From Pseudomonadota bacterium (lineage in GTDB: Bacteria > Pseudomonadota > Gammaproteobacteria > Steroidobacterales > Woeseiaceae), in assembly GCA_022567775.1 (NCBI GenBank), contig JADFGH010000102.1:1-7627 (forward strand): a DNA stretch of 7,627 nucleotides. Reading direction: 5' to 3'. Below are positions 1-6,167 of the stretch, piece after piece. The position numbers were made by a program, and so were the translations under genes. A model generated the notes under the pieces. That model was not told where the DNA came from, searched no databases, and worked only from the letters and a program-made list of their open reading frames with translations. Position 1 is the first letter of the stretch; each line of letters begins with the position of its first letter.

Positions 1-379
1 TGGTACCGGTTGCGGCTACCAGACTGCCGTGCTGGCGCCCCTGGTGAAGGAGATCTACACCGTCGAGCGCATTCCGGAGTTATTAAGAAGGGCAAAACAG
101 CGCCTTCGGCAACTGGATATCTATAACGTCAGGTTTCGGCTCGGTGACGGCTGGGAGGGCTGGCCGAAATACGCTCCTTACGATGGCATAATCGTCGCGG
201 CAGCCGCAGCGGAATTACCGCAGAAGCTTCTTGAACAGATCGCGCCCGGCGGCAGGCTAATCATGCCGGTCGGTCCGTCGGGCGCCCAGGAGCTGACCAT
301 GGTCACGAGACTCGCCGATCATTTCGAGCAAGTTTCCCTCGGTGGCGTAAGTTTTGTTCCGCTTGTCAAAGGCAAATAA
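1..379 (+). CDS. pcm: Protein-L-isoaspartate O-methyltransferase, 3' part
   Basis: This is the C-terminal 125 residues of a SAM-dependent methyltransferase that repairs damaged proteins by methylating the carboxyl group of L-isoaspartyl residues. The gene enters from the left edge, and the reading frame begins at base 2. The first visible residues, GTGCGYQTAVLA, are the glycine-rich SAM-binding motif I. They are followed by the family block YTVERIPELL, then GDGWEGW and YDGIIVAAAA, and the typical ending FVPLVKGK. The N-terminal roughly 90 residues lie outside the window. In Gammaproteobacteria pcm commonly lies upstream of nlpD and rpoS, which is the arrangement here. An internal ATG at 29 is not the start, because homology continues upstream of it. 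The identification is secure. Confidence 0.96.
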   Translation, partial: GTGCGYQTAVLAPLVKEIYTVERIPELLRRAKQRLRQLDIYNVRFRLGDGWEGWPKYAPYDGIIVAAAAAELPQKLLEQIAPGGRLIMPVGPSGAQELTMVTRLADHFEQVSLGGVSFVPLVKGK

Positions 380-404
380 CAAGCAAATCAAAATGTTTTA
401 TAGT
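376..404 (+). promoter_or_regulatory. Possible sigma-70 promoter upstream of the yqaA-type gene
   Basis: The 66-base gap after pcm is markedly AT-rich compared with its surroundings. It holds a -10-like TATAGT at 399-404 and a weak -35-like ATAACA at 376-381, with a 17-base spacer. The -35 box would overlap the pcm stop codon. The match is moderate and could be chance in AT-rich sequence. Confidence 0.3.
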
Positions 405-445
405 CTATTTCAACTAAATTCTGTCAGTTGGGAACAGATCTGACG

Positions 446-1033
446 ATGCGACTGTTTGGGCCTTTGTACGATCGTGTCCTGGGCTGGGCCAAGCATCCGC
501 ACGCCGAGCGCTATCTCGGCGCAATGAGTTTCGCCGAATCTTCGTTTTTCCCGGTGCCACCCGATGTCATGCTTGCGCCAATGTGCCTGGCGAATCGCGC
601 CAGGGCGTGGCGTTTCGCGACCATTACAACGCTCGCTTCGCTGGCCGGAGGCGTCGCGGGATACGCGATCGGATACTTTCTGTTCGCGGCAATCGAACCG
701 TGGCTGCATTCGACGGGCTACTGGCCCGCCTATTTGCGTGGCAAGGAGTGGTTCGACGCCTGGGGCATCTGGGCAATATTCGTCGCCGGTTTTTCGCCGA
801 TTCCCTACAAGATTTTTACGATTTCGGCGGGAGTTGTGATGTTGAATTTCCCCGGCTTTGTTCTCGCCTCGCTGATCGGCAGAGGTGCGAGATTCTTTCT
901 CGTGGCGGGGTTCGTCATCGCCGGCGGCCAGCGGATGGAGACCACGATTGCTACCTATATAGAGAGAATCGGCTGGGGCGTCGTCGCCCTGGCGGTCGGC
1001 ATTGGCGGCCTGATCTGGCTCAATCACCAGTGA
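446..1033 (+). CDS. YqaA-type inner-membrane protein (DedA/VTT family)
   Basis: This is a predicted 195-residue integral membrane protein of the DedA/SNARE-associated (VTT) superfamily, close to the small YqaA-type members. Related DedA proteins are linked to membrane homeostasis and lipid transport, but the role of this subgroup is not established. The sequence shows the N-terminal family signature ESSFFPVPPDVMLAP (residues 31-45) and a hydrophobic glycine-rich helix around 57-83. A second half-repeat signature, GFSPIPYKIFTISAG (115-129), is followed by a helix with a conserved-looking GRGARF (145-150) and a final hydrophobic helix near 175-192. I chose ATG 446 because family members begin with an M-R-x-F-x-P-L-Y type sequence. 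An in-frame TTG at 428 would add six residues. The Shine-Dalgarno signal is weak for either start. nlpD follows 18 bases downstream, so the two may be cotranscribed. Confidence 0.88.
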   Translation: MRLFGPLYDRVLGWAKHPHAERYLGAMSFAESSFFPVPPDVMLAPMCLANRARAWRFATITTLASLAGGVAGYAIGYFLFAAIEPWLHSTGYWPAYLRGKEWFDAWGIWAIFVAGFSPIPYKIFTISAGVVMLNFPGFVLASLIGRGARFFLVAGFVIAGGQRMETTIATYIERIGWGVVALAVGIGGLIWLNHQ

Positions 1034-1051
1034 CGGGTCGGCGAGCCAATC

Positions 1052-1762
1052 GTGTCAACAGGATCCGAAAAATTCTGCAGCCATAGCCGACCGGCGCTGT
1101 TGCTGGCTGTTGCATTGCTGGTGACCGCCTGTGGTCCGTCATCGCTTTGGGAGCAGCCGCCACCGGATCAGCATATCGTCCGTTCCGGAGAGACGCTGTT
1201 CACCATCGCGTGGCGCTATGGCAGGGATCACCGCGATCTCGCGCGCTGGAACAGCCTTGGCGATGGTTCGTTGATCTATCCCGGCCAGGTCATACGATTG
1301 AACGGACCCCCGGCCAGGACGACCACCCCCAACAAGACCCCGACCAGCACGCCAGCACGCCGCCCGCTGCCGGGCATCAAATCCCAGCCGCCGCCAGCGT
1401 GGGCCTGGCCGACAAACGGCAGGATTGTCGCGGAATTTGCTGGCCGGCCTGGCTCAGGGACCGGCTTGTTGATAGGAGGCAGGGCCGGCCAGGCGATCAG
1501 GGCGGCGGCAGCCGGCCGTGTTGTGTATTCCGGTGGTGGACTAATCGGTTATGGACAGCTTATTATCCTTAAGCACAACGACACCTACCTTAGTGCCTAC
1601 GGGCACAATGCGTCGTTGCTGGTCAAAGAAGGCGACAACATAAAGAAAGGCCAGCGTATCGCGACCATGGGTGAGGGGCCGGGACAAGAGCCGCGACTGC
1701 ATTTTGAAATCAGGCGCAATGGCGAGCCGGTTAACCCGCGACAATATCTGCCTGCGAGATAA
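1052..1762 (+). CDS. nlpD: Murein hydrolase activator lipoprotein NlpD
   Basis: This is a 236-residue outer-membrane lipoprotein that in E. coli activates the amidase AmiC at the division site so that daughter-cell walls can separate. A signal peptide with basic N-region and hydrophobic core ends in the lipobox LVTAC, giving lipidated Cys27. A LysM peptidoglycan-binding domain follows (about 39-84, HIVRSGETLFTIAWRYG). A Pro/Thr-rich linker covers about 85-127. A LytM (peptidase M23) domain runs from about 128 to the end. The LytM domain lacks the zinc-binding residues of active endopeptidases: the HxGxD site reads GTGLLIG and only LHFEIR remains of the HxH site. This is normal for NlpD, which works as an activator and not an enzyme. 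The start is GTG with little visible Shine-Dalgarno sequence. E. coli NlpD is longer, mostly in the linker and N-terminal part. In E. coli the main rpoS promoter lies inside nlpD. I could not pinpoint one here. Confidence 0.95.
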   Translation: MSTGSEKFCSHSRPALLLAVALLVTACGPSSLWEQPPPDQHIVRSGETLFTIAWRYGRDHRDLARWNSLGDGSLIYPGQVIRLNGPPARTTTPNKTPTSTPARRPLPGIKSQPPPAWAWPTNGRIVAEFAGRPGSGTGLLIGGRAGQAIRAAAAGRVVYSGGGLIGYGQLIILKHNDTYLSAYGHNASLLVKEGDNIKKGQRIATMGEGPGQEPRLHFEIRRNGEPVNPRQYLPAR

Positions 1763-1793
1763 TTCGACCTGATCGTCAAATGACATCAGTGGT

Positions 1794-1823
1794 TACAACT
1801 CCCGGATAAGGAGAGGAGTTGTA
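1794..1823 (+). promoter_or_regulatory. Hairpin over the rpoS ribosome binding site
   Basis: TACAACTCC (1794-1802) and GGAGTTGTA (1815-1823) are perfectly complementary over 9 bases. They enclose a 12-base loop, and the stem ends two bases before the rpoS GTG start. The purine-rich tract 1807-1818 holds two overlapping Shine-Dalgarno sequences. TAAGGAG (1807-1813) lies in the loop with a 12-base spacer to the start. GAGGAG (1813-1818), with optimal 7-base spacing, lies largely in the 3' arm of the stem. If the hairpin forms in mRNA it would hide the better-placed site. The structure is seen directly in the sequence. A role in controlling RpoS translation is inferred by analogy with the inhibitory leader of E. 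coli rpoS. Confidence 0.6.
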
Positions 1824-1825
1824 CT

Positions 1826-2785
1826 GTGGACGAGACGCATGTCTCAGCAGATCCAACTGAGCGGCGGTCAACAACTGTCGCAAGCCCACCTGCGCAACCC
1901 GAAGTCCTCAGATCCACGCTCGAAAAGAAAAAGTCAGTTGCAAAGGCCCGCGGTCACGACGCCACCAGCCTGTATCTGAACGAAATCGGCGTAGCGAAAC
2001 TGCTGACCGCGGCGGAGGAGAAAAAATTCGCGCGACGCAGCAGGAAAGGTGACGAGGCAGCGCGCCATCGCATGATCGAAAGCAATCTGCGACTGGTGGT
2101 CAAAATCGCCCGGCACTATAACAACCGCGGACTGCCGCTACTCGACCTGATCGAAGAGGGGAATCTCGGTCTCATTCACGCGGTGAAGAAATTCGATCCC
2201 GAGAGGGGTTTTCGATTCTCGACCTACGCAACCTGGTGGATTCGTCAGACCATCGAGCGGGCCATCATGAATCAGTCGCGGACGGTCAGGTTGCCGATCC
2301 ATATCATCAAGGACATCAACACTGTGCTCAGGGCGTCGAGAAGACTGCGTCATTCCCGGGAAACGGCCCCGACACCGGCAGAAATTGCTGACTACATGGA
2401 GCGTGACGCGCAGGATGTCGAGAGGTTGCTGGCGCTGCATAACCGGGTCACCATCGGCTCATCCGGAAGCGCCGGGACCAACGAGGATCGCGGACCGCTG
2501 GATTTTCTGCCGGCACGGCAGGAGGCAGAACCGGCGCAATGCGCACAAAAAGAACGCGTTCACGCCGTTCTCGATGGATGGATATTCAAACTGAACGACA
2601 AGCAACGTGCAGTCGTTGAACGCCGCTTCGGGCTGCATGGCTATCGGCGTTTGACGCTGGAGGAGATTGGGCGGGAAATTGGCGTAACGCGGGAACGAGT
2701 ACGGCAGATTCAGATCGATGCGCTGAAGAATCTCAAGAGCATGATTGAGAGTCACGGTGTTAACAGCGAATCGCTTCTCGACTGA
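1826..2785 (+). CDS. rpoS: Stationary-phase / general stress sigma factor RpoS (sigma-38)
   Basis: This is a 319-residue sigma-70 family factor that directs RNA polymerase to general stress and stationary-phase promoters. After a variable N-terminal stretch of about 45 residues comes region 1.2 ([11 protein letters not shown], 45-55). Region 2 follows with the near-invariant core blocks [12 protein letters not shown] (84-95), [13 protein letters not shown] (105-117) and [20 protein letters not shown] (131-150). Region 3 begins at about residue 155. Region 4.2 carries a helix-turn-helix (about 277-304, including [11 protein letters not shown]). Lys162 in IIKDIN aligns with E. coli Lys173, which is needed for recognition by the adaptor RssB, so regulated ClpXP proteolysis is plausible. 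E. coli RpoS is 330 residues; the difference lies mainly in the N-terminus. RpoS is preferred over RpoD or RpoH because of its size, the short N-terminus and its place after nlpD. The start is GTG, behind a strong but possibly occluded Shine-Dalgarno region. Confidence 0.97.
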   Translation: MDETHVSADPTERRSTTVASPPAQPEVLRSTLEKKKSVAKARGHDATSLYLNEIGVAKLLTAAEEKKFARRSRKGDEAARHRMIESNLRLVVKIARHYNNRGLPLLDLIEEGNLGLIHAVKKFDPERGFRFSTYATWWIRQTIERAIMNQSRTVRLPIHIIKDINTVLRASRRLRHSRETAPTPAEIADYMERDAQDVERLLALHNRVTIGSSGSAGTNEDRGPLDFLPARQEAEPAQCAQKERVHAVLDGWIFKLNDKQRAVVERRFGLHGYRRLTLEEIGREIGVTRERVRQIQIDALKNLKSMIESHGVNSESLLD

Positions 2786-2798
2786 AAGAAATCCATTC

Positions 2799-2823
2799 GT
2801 AGGAGCTCGCCCTAGCGAGCGAC
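2799..2823 (+). repeat. REP-like palindrome with GTAG head
   Basis: Fourteen bases after the rpoS stop, a GTAG tetranucleotide (2799-2802) precedes a short perfect stem: GCTCGC (2805-2810), loop CCTA, GCGAGC (2815-2820). A GTAG head followed by an imperfect or perfect small palindrome is the layout of REP elements mobilised by RAYT-type (TnpA-REP) transposases, which are common between genes in Gammaproteobacteria. I see only this one copy in the window, so its repeat nature is inferred from form alone. Confidence 0.5.
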
Positions 2824-2867
2824 AAACATTAAAGGGCATGTTGGTAAAACATGCCCTTTAATGTTTG
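2823..2867. terminator. Perfect 20-bp inverted repeat, probable bidirectional terminator
   Basis: Bases 2823-2842 and 2848-2867 are exact reverse complements, with a 5-base loop GGTAA. Within each arm an AAAGGGC / GCCCTTT core provides the A-tract, GC stem and T-tract order of a bidirectional intrinsic terminator. The T-run is only three bases before being interrupted (CCCTTTAATG). The element lies between rpoS and the convergent minus-strand gene, exactly where a shared terminator is expected. The stem is unusually long and perfect for a simple terminator. Confidence 0.75.
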
Positions 2868-2922
2868 CAAAGGGCGAATCAACCACTGCCGGTCAAAGAA
2901 CATCGCCCGGTAGGCCGAGCTC

Positions 2923-3297
2923 TTACGGCTCGTTTATTATCAGTATTGCGGCGACGTCACGGCCTTCGCTAAGCAAAATATTAAACGTGCGGCAGGCGGC
3001 TGGCGTATCCATCGTCTCAAAACCAATGCCACGCCGGGCCATCGCAAACACAAGCTCCCGGGGAGGCCGCTGCGGTTTCCAGCCGGTGCCGAAAATCACA
3101 AGTTCCGGTTGCCTCGACAGCAGGTCATGCAGATCCTGCACCTGCAATGCTGCAACATTGCCTATCGATATGCCGCGCTGAATCTCGTCCCTGAACAGCA
3201 CCACGTTCTCCGCGATGGTTTCGTCGCCGATCCGGATGACGCCGGGTTCGACCTGGCGCACAGTCACGGCAGACATCTGGTCGCGGGTAAAATTCAC
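2923..3297 (-). CDS. Mth938-like (DUF498) domain protein, function unknown
   Basis: This is a 124-residue soluble protein of the Mth938-like/DUF498 family. Eukaryotic relatives (NDUFAF3) help assemble respiratory complex I, but the bacterial function is not known. Recognisable family features are LVIFGTGWKPQRPP (66-79) and, near the C-terminus, ETMDTPAACRTFNILLSEGR (94-113), followed by a hydrophobic strand. There is no signal peptide or membrane segment. The open frame extends back to an ATG at 3417. I prefer GTG 3297 because it gives the usual family length and N-terminus (VNFTRDQ), and because a GGGG sequence lies five bases upstream of it. The extra 40 residues from the upstream ATG resemble no family sequence and would overlap the likely promoter. 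The gene is alone on the minus strand, convergent with rpoS and divergent from the rpfE-like gene. Confidence 0.85.
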   Translation of the reverse strand: MNFTRDQMSAVTVRQVEPGVIRIGDETIAENVVLFRDEIQRGISIGNVAALQVQDLHDLLSRQPELVIFGTGWKPQRPPRELVFAMARRGIGFETMDTPAACRTFNILLSEGRDVAAILIINEP

Positions 3298-3372
3298 TGG
3301 AACCCCGGCAAATACTGACTGGCGGATGCGTTCATTGCTGCGCACGGTTAACATGCGTGGACGCAGGCCCTC

Positions 3373-3400
3373 ATCATACAAAATCAGGCTGGTCGAGCAA
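3373..3400 (-). promoter_or_regulatory. Possible promoter for the Mth938-like gene
   Basis: Read on the minus strand, a -10-like TATGAT (3378 to 3373) lies 16 bases after a weak -35-like TTGCTC (3400 to 3395). Transcription would begin about 70 bases before the GTG start. The -10 match is good and the -35 match poor. The surrounding 133-base divergent gap (3298-3430) shows no other clear element beyond small GC-rich palindromes. Confidence 0.33.
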
Positions 3401-3430
3401 CCAGGTCGCGACGCCACAGGCTGACAGGAA

Positions 3431-4414
3431 TTGGCACAATCTCATTACCCATCGCATGCGGTCATCGTGTTGCCAGCGGGCAGGCACGGCAGGGTGGGGC
3501 GTCAGGACCACAGGAAATGGCTGTCGAGAGGTCGTATTCGATCACCTGGTGGTCCGGGAGAGATGCTGGCCGGCGTGTTGCGGGCAATCAGCCATTCGGT
3601 TCCGGGACAAGGGCTCGCCGCACTGCGATTCTGGGGTCAAACCGGCGAACGGTCCGGCGCGTGGCTTGCCGCCGCAGACCCGGTGCACCTCGAAGCACGC
3701 CTTGATCACCTGTGTCTTTATGCATTGCGTGGTGACGATATTTCGCGAGCGGAGCTGCGGGACTTATTCGACTACCTGCAGAAAACCCTGGGCGACGATG
3801 AACGCTATACATTTGCGAGGCTTGGGCACCTTGGCTACCTGCGTGGCCATGAACCAATTGCGACCGCGGCCGTATCGCCCGATGTGGTCGATGGTCGCGT
3901 GCCCGATGAATTCATGCCGGCAGGTGATCATGCGGCCACTCACGATCGTTTGCTGAGCGAGGTGCAGATGGCGTTACACGATCACGAAGTGAATCAGCGA
4001 CGTGTCGCAGGCGGCAGGCGGTCCGTCAACTCGATCTGGATCTGGGGTGGCGGCACTGCGCCCGAAAAAGACGCGCGGCCGATTCCACCGTTGTTTGCTG
4101 ACGATCCCTTGTTCAGAGGTTACTGGAACAGCCGAACCGGTGACATCGAATCCTGGACAGGAAACATCGATGAAGCCTTAAGCAACGCACCGGACGGTTT
4201 TGTCGCTGTTGTTCCGGACGAGATCGAATATTCACAGCCTGAGGCAATGGCAACCTGCCTCGAAGACCTGCGGGTTGTTCTCAAGCGGGGTGACTTGCGA
4301 GCGCTGACGCTGCTGTTTCGCGATGGGTTGAAAATCGAAGTTGAAAAAAAGGATGCATTTCGATTCTGGCGTAAAGTGTCGCCGTTGTTGGTGGGAGCAG
4401 GTAACAATGCCTGA
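3431..4414 (+). CDS. RpfE-like protein (phosphoglycerate-mutase-like family)
   Basis: This is a protein of up to 327 residues resembling the family that includes Xanthomonas RpfE, often labelled phosphoglycerate mutase-like or regulatory protein in databases. No biochemical function is firmly established. Features matching the family are WLAAADPVHLEARLDHL in the N-terminal third, LLSEVQMALHDHEVNQRR in the middle, the signature NSIWIWGGGTAP (residues 200-211), and DDPLFRGYW soon after. The first about 50 residues match poorly: only HAVIVLPAG and KWLSRGR look family-like. The frame opens just after a stop at 3422-3424. TTG 3431 is the first possible start, but the AGGA upstream of it is too close to be a good Shine-Dalgarno site. 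GTG 3467 is an alternative. The last eight bases overlap the start of recJ, which implies translational coupling. The family's frequent position before recJ supports the call. Confidence 0.75.
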   Translation: MAQSHYPSHAVIVLPAGRHGRVGRQDHRKWLSRGRIRSPGGPGEMLAGVLRAISHSVPGQGLAALRFWGQTGERSGAWLAAADPVHLEARLDHLCLYALRGDDISRAELRDLFDYLQKTLGDDERYTFARLGHLGYLRGHEPIATAAVSPDVVDGRVPDEFMPAGDHAATHDRLLSEVQMALHDHEVNQRRVAGGRRSVNSIWIWGGGTAPEKDARPIPPLFADDPLFRGYWNSRTGDIESWTGNIDEALSNAPDGFVAVVPDEIEYSQPEAMATCLEDLRVVLKRGDLRALTLLFRDGLKIEVEKKDAFRFWRKVSPLLVGAGNNA

Positions 4415-6119
4415 ACCACGGATTCGGCCCCTCAGGAAAAGAACCGCTGCCGATTGCGCCGGTGCTGATGGACTGCTGCAGATTGATCCAATACTGCGCC
4501 GCCTGTACTCGGCGCGCGGTGTTACCGGGTCTGAGCAACTCGATTACACGCTGCAGCGCCTGGTGCCGGTTCACACCATGAGCGGCATCGATGCGGCGGT
4601 CGAACTTCTATTGAAACATCGCAATAACCGGATCATCGTCATCGGGGATTTCGATGCCGACGGCGCAACCAGTACGGCGCTGGTCATCCGCTGTTTACGC
4701 GAATTCGGAATCAACGATGCCGGCTACCTGGTGCCGAATCGCTTTGAATTCGGCTATGGCTTGTCGCCGGAAATCGTGCGTGTCGCAGCGGAGCGCTCAC
4801 CCGAGTTGTTGATAACCGTGGATAACGGCGTGTCGAGTGTGGCGGGCGTCGAAGAAGCACATCGTCTCGGCATAGAGGTACTGATTACCGATCACCATTT
4901 ACCCGGCGCGGAATTGCCGGCGCCGGACGCCATGCTTAATCCGAATCTTGACGACAATGATTTCGCCAGTCCGCACCTGGCGGGCGTCGGTGTTGCGTTC
5001 TACCTGATGGCTGCGCTTGGCCGCACGCTGGAGGAGGACGGACTCTCCGGAGCGGCCAGGGTGCCTGCCAGGTATCTTGATCTCGTTGCCTTGGGGACCG
5101 TCGCCGACGTCGTGACGCTGGACCATAACAATCGCGTCCTCGTAGCGCAGGGCCTGCAGCGAATTCGGGCTGGCAAGGCGGTGCCCGGAATAGCGGCGCT
5201 TTTCGAGCAGGCCGGGCGATCGCTCGCGCGGGCTGTCAGCACTGACCTCGGGTTCGTGGTCGGTCCCCGACTGAATGCGGCGGGCCGACTCGAAGACATG
5301 TCAGTTGGCATTGAGTGCCTGCTTACTGATGATGCACAGGCCGCAGCGCGGCTTGCGGCAATGCTCGATGAGATCAACAAGGAACGCCGCAGCATTGAGA
5401 CCAAAATGCGGCAGGAAGCGTTTGCCTACGTCGATGCGATCGACGCACAAGACCTGCCGGCATGCGTGTGTCTTTACGATGGGGAATGGCACCAGGGTAT
5501 CGTCGGCCTGATTGCAGCACGCGTGCGCGAGCGTTGCGATCGTCCCGTCATTGCATTTGCCCGTGAAGACGATGGAGTCCTGAAAGGATCGGCACGCTCG
5601 ATCAATGGCGTGCACATTCGTGATCTGCTCGAAGCGGTTTCATCGGCAAAGCCGGGGCTGATAACAAAGTTCGGTGGGCATGCGATGGCGGCGGGTCTGA
5701 GCATTCAGGAGCAGCGCTTTTCCGAGTTCTCGGCAAGTGCCTCCGAACAACTGGGCCGGCTTTACCCGGACGCCGATTTCAGTGGCGCGATTCTTACCGA
5801 CGGCGATTTGCCCGCTGACGCCATGAATCTGAAGTTTGCGAAGGTATTGCGGGAAGCAGGGCCCTGGGGCGCCGGCTTTCCCGAACCGGTGTTCACCGGA
5901 AATTTCGAGATCGACGAACAGCGGACCGTTGGCGAAAATCATCTCAAGTTCAGAGTGCGCCCGGCATCCGGTGGCGATCCGGTCGACGCGATCGCATTCA
6001 ACCAGGCCGGGCCGGCCTACCGTGGCCTGGTGCAATTGACCTATCGCCTCGATGTCAACGAGTACCGGGGTTTCGAGTCGCCGCAACTCATTGTCGAGCA
6101 GATCGTCAACATTGCCTGA
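4407..6119 (+). CDS. recJ: Single-stranded-DNA-specific exonuclease RecJ
   Basis: This is a 570-residue cytoplasmic DHH-family nuclease that degrades single-stranded DNA 5' to 3' in RecF-pathway recombination, mismatch repair and base-excision repair. E. coli RecJ has 577 residues, so the gene is full length. Catalytic motifs are intact. Motif I is VIGDFDADGATSTAL, with the aspartates at 81, 83 and 85. Motif II is LLITVDNG (Asp139). Motif III is ITDHHLPG (DHH 162-164). The LVALGTVADVV block follows, and the DHHA1 domain has FGGHAMAAG (about 422-430). The C-terminus carries the expected OB-like domain, ending in QLIVEQIVNIA. I chose ATG 4407, preceded by GGGAG (4393-4397) at good spacing, because it gives the family N-terminus. 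An upstream in-frame ATG at 4341 lies inside the previous gene and is not needed. Confidence 0.97.
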   Translation: MPEPRIRPLRKRTAADCAGADGLLQIDPILRRLYSARGVTGSEQLDYTLQRLVPVHTMSGIDAAVELLLKHRNNRIIVIGDFDADGATSTALVIRCLREFGINDAGYLVPNRFEFGYGLSPEIVRVAAERSPELLITVDNGVSSVAGVEEAHRLGIEVLITDHHLPGAELPAPDAMLNPNLDDNDFASPHLAGVGVAFYLMAALGRTLEEDGLSGAARVPARYLDLVALGTVADVVTLDHNNRVLVAQGLQRIRAGKAVPGIAALFEQAGRSLARAVSTDLGFVVGPRLNAAGRLEDMSVGIECLLTDDAQAAARLAAMLDEINKERRSIETKMRQEAFAYVDAIDAQDLPACVCLYDGEWHQGIVGLIAARVRERCDRPVIAFAREDDGVLKGSARSINGVHIRDLLEAVSSAKPGLITKFGGHAMAAGLSIQEQRFSEFSASASEQLGRLYPDADFSGAILTDGDLPADAMNLKFAKVLREAGPWGAGFPEPVFTGNFEIDEQRTVGENHLKFRVRPASGGDPVDAIAFNQAGPAYRGLVQLTYRLDVNEYRGFESPQLIVEQIVNIA

Positions 6120-6167
6120 GTGTCGTGATAACATCCCGCGTCTTTTTGATTCAGCTTGCGAACGTCA

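Noticed and set aside
410..1027. Long minus-strand open frame (205 residues) opposite the yqaA-type gene
   Set aside because: It is the shadow of a clearly homologous membrane-protein gene. Its translation is highly charged and low in hydrophobic blocks, with no family resemblance.
583..1086. Plus-strand open frame of 167 residues in another frame of the yqaA-type gene
   Set aside because: It is arginine-rich and without motifs, fully explained by GC-rich codon shadowing of the real gene.
1731..1763. Possible rpoS-proximal promoter, TTAACC (1731) and GATAAT (1758-1763)
   Set aside because: The spacer is about 21 bases, too long for a normal sigma-70 promoter, and the -35 match is poor.
2916..2932. 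Small inverted repeat CGAGC / GCTCG at the end of the minus-strand gene
   Set aside because: Only 5 bp with a 7-base loop, overlapping coding sequence and competing with another pairing. It is not convincing beside the nearby 20-bp hairpin.
3298..3417. Extended N-terminus of the Mth938-like gene from ATG 3417
   Set aside because: The extra 40 residues resemble no family sequence and would cover the likely promoter. GTG 3297 has a nearby GGGG and gives the usual length.
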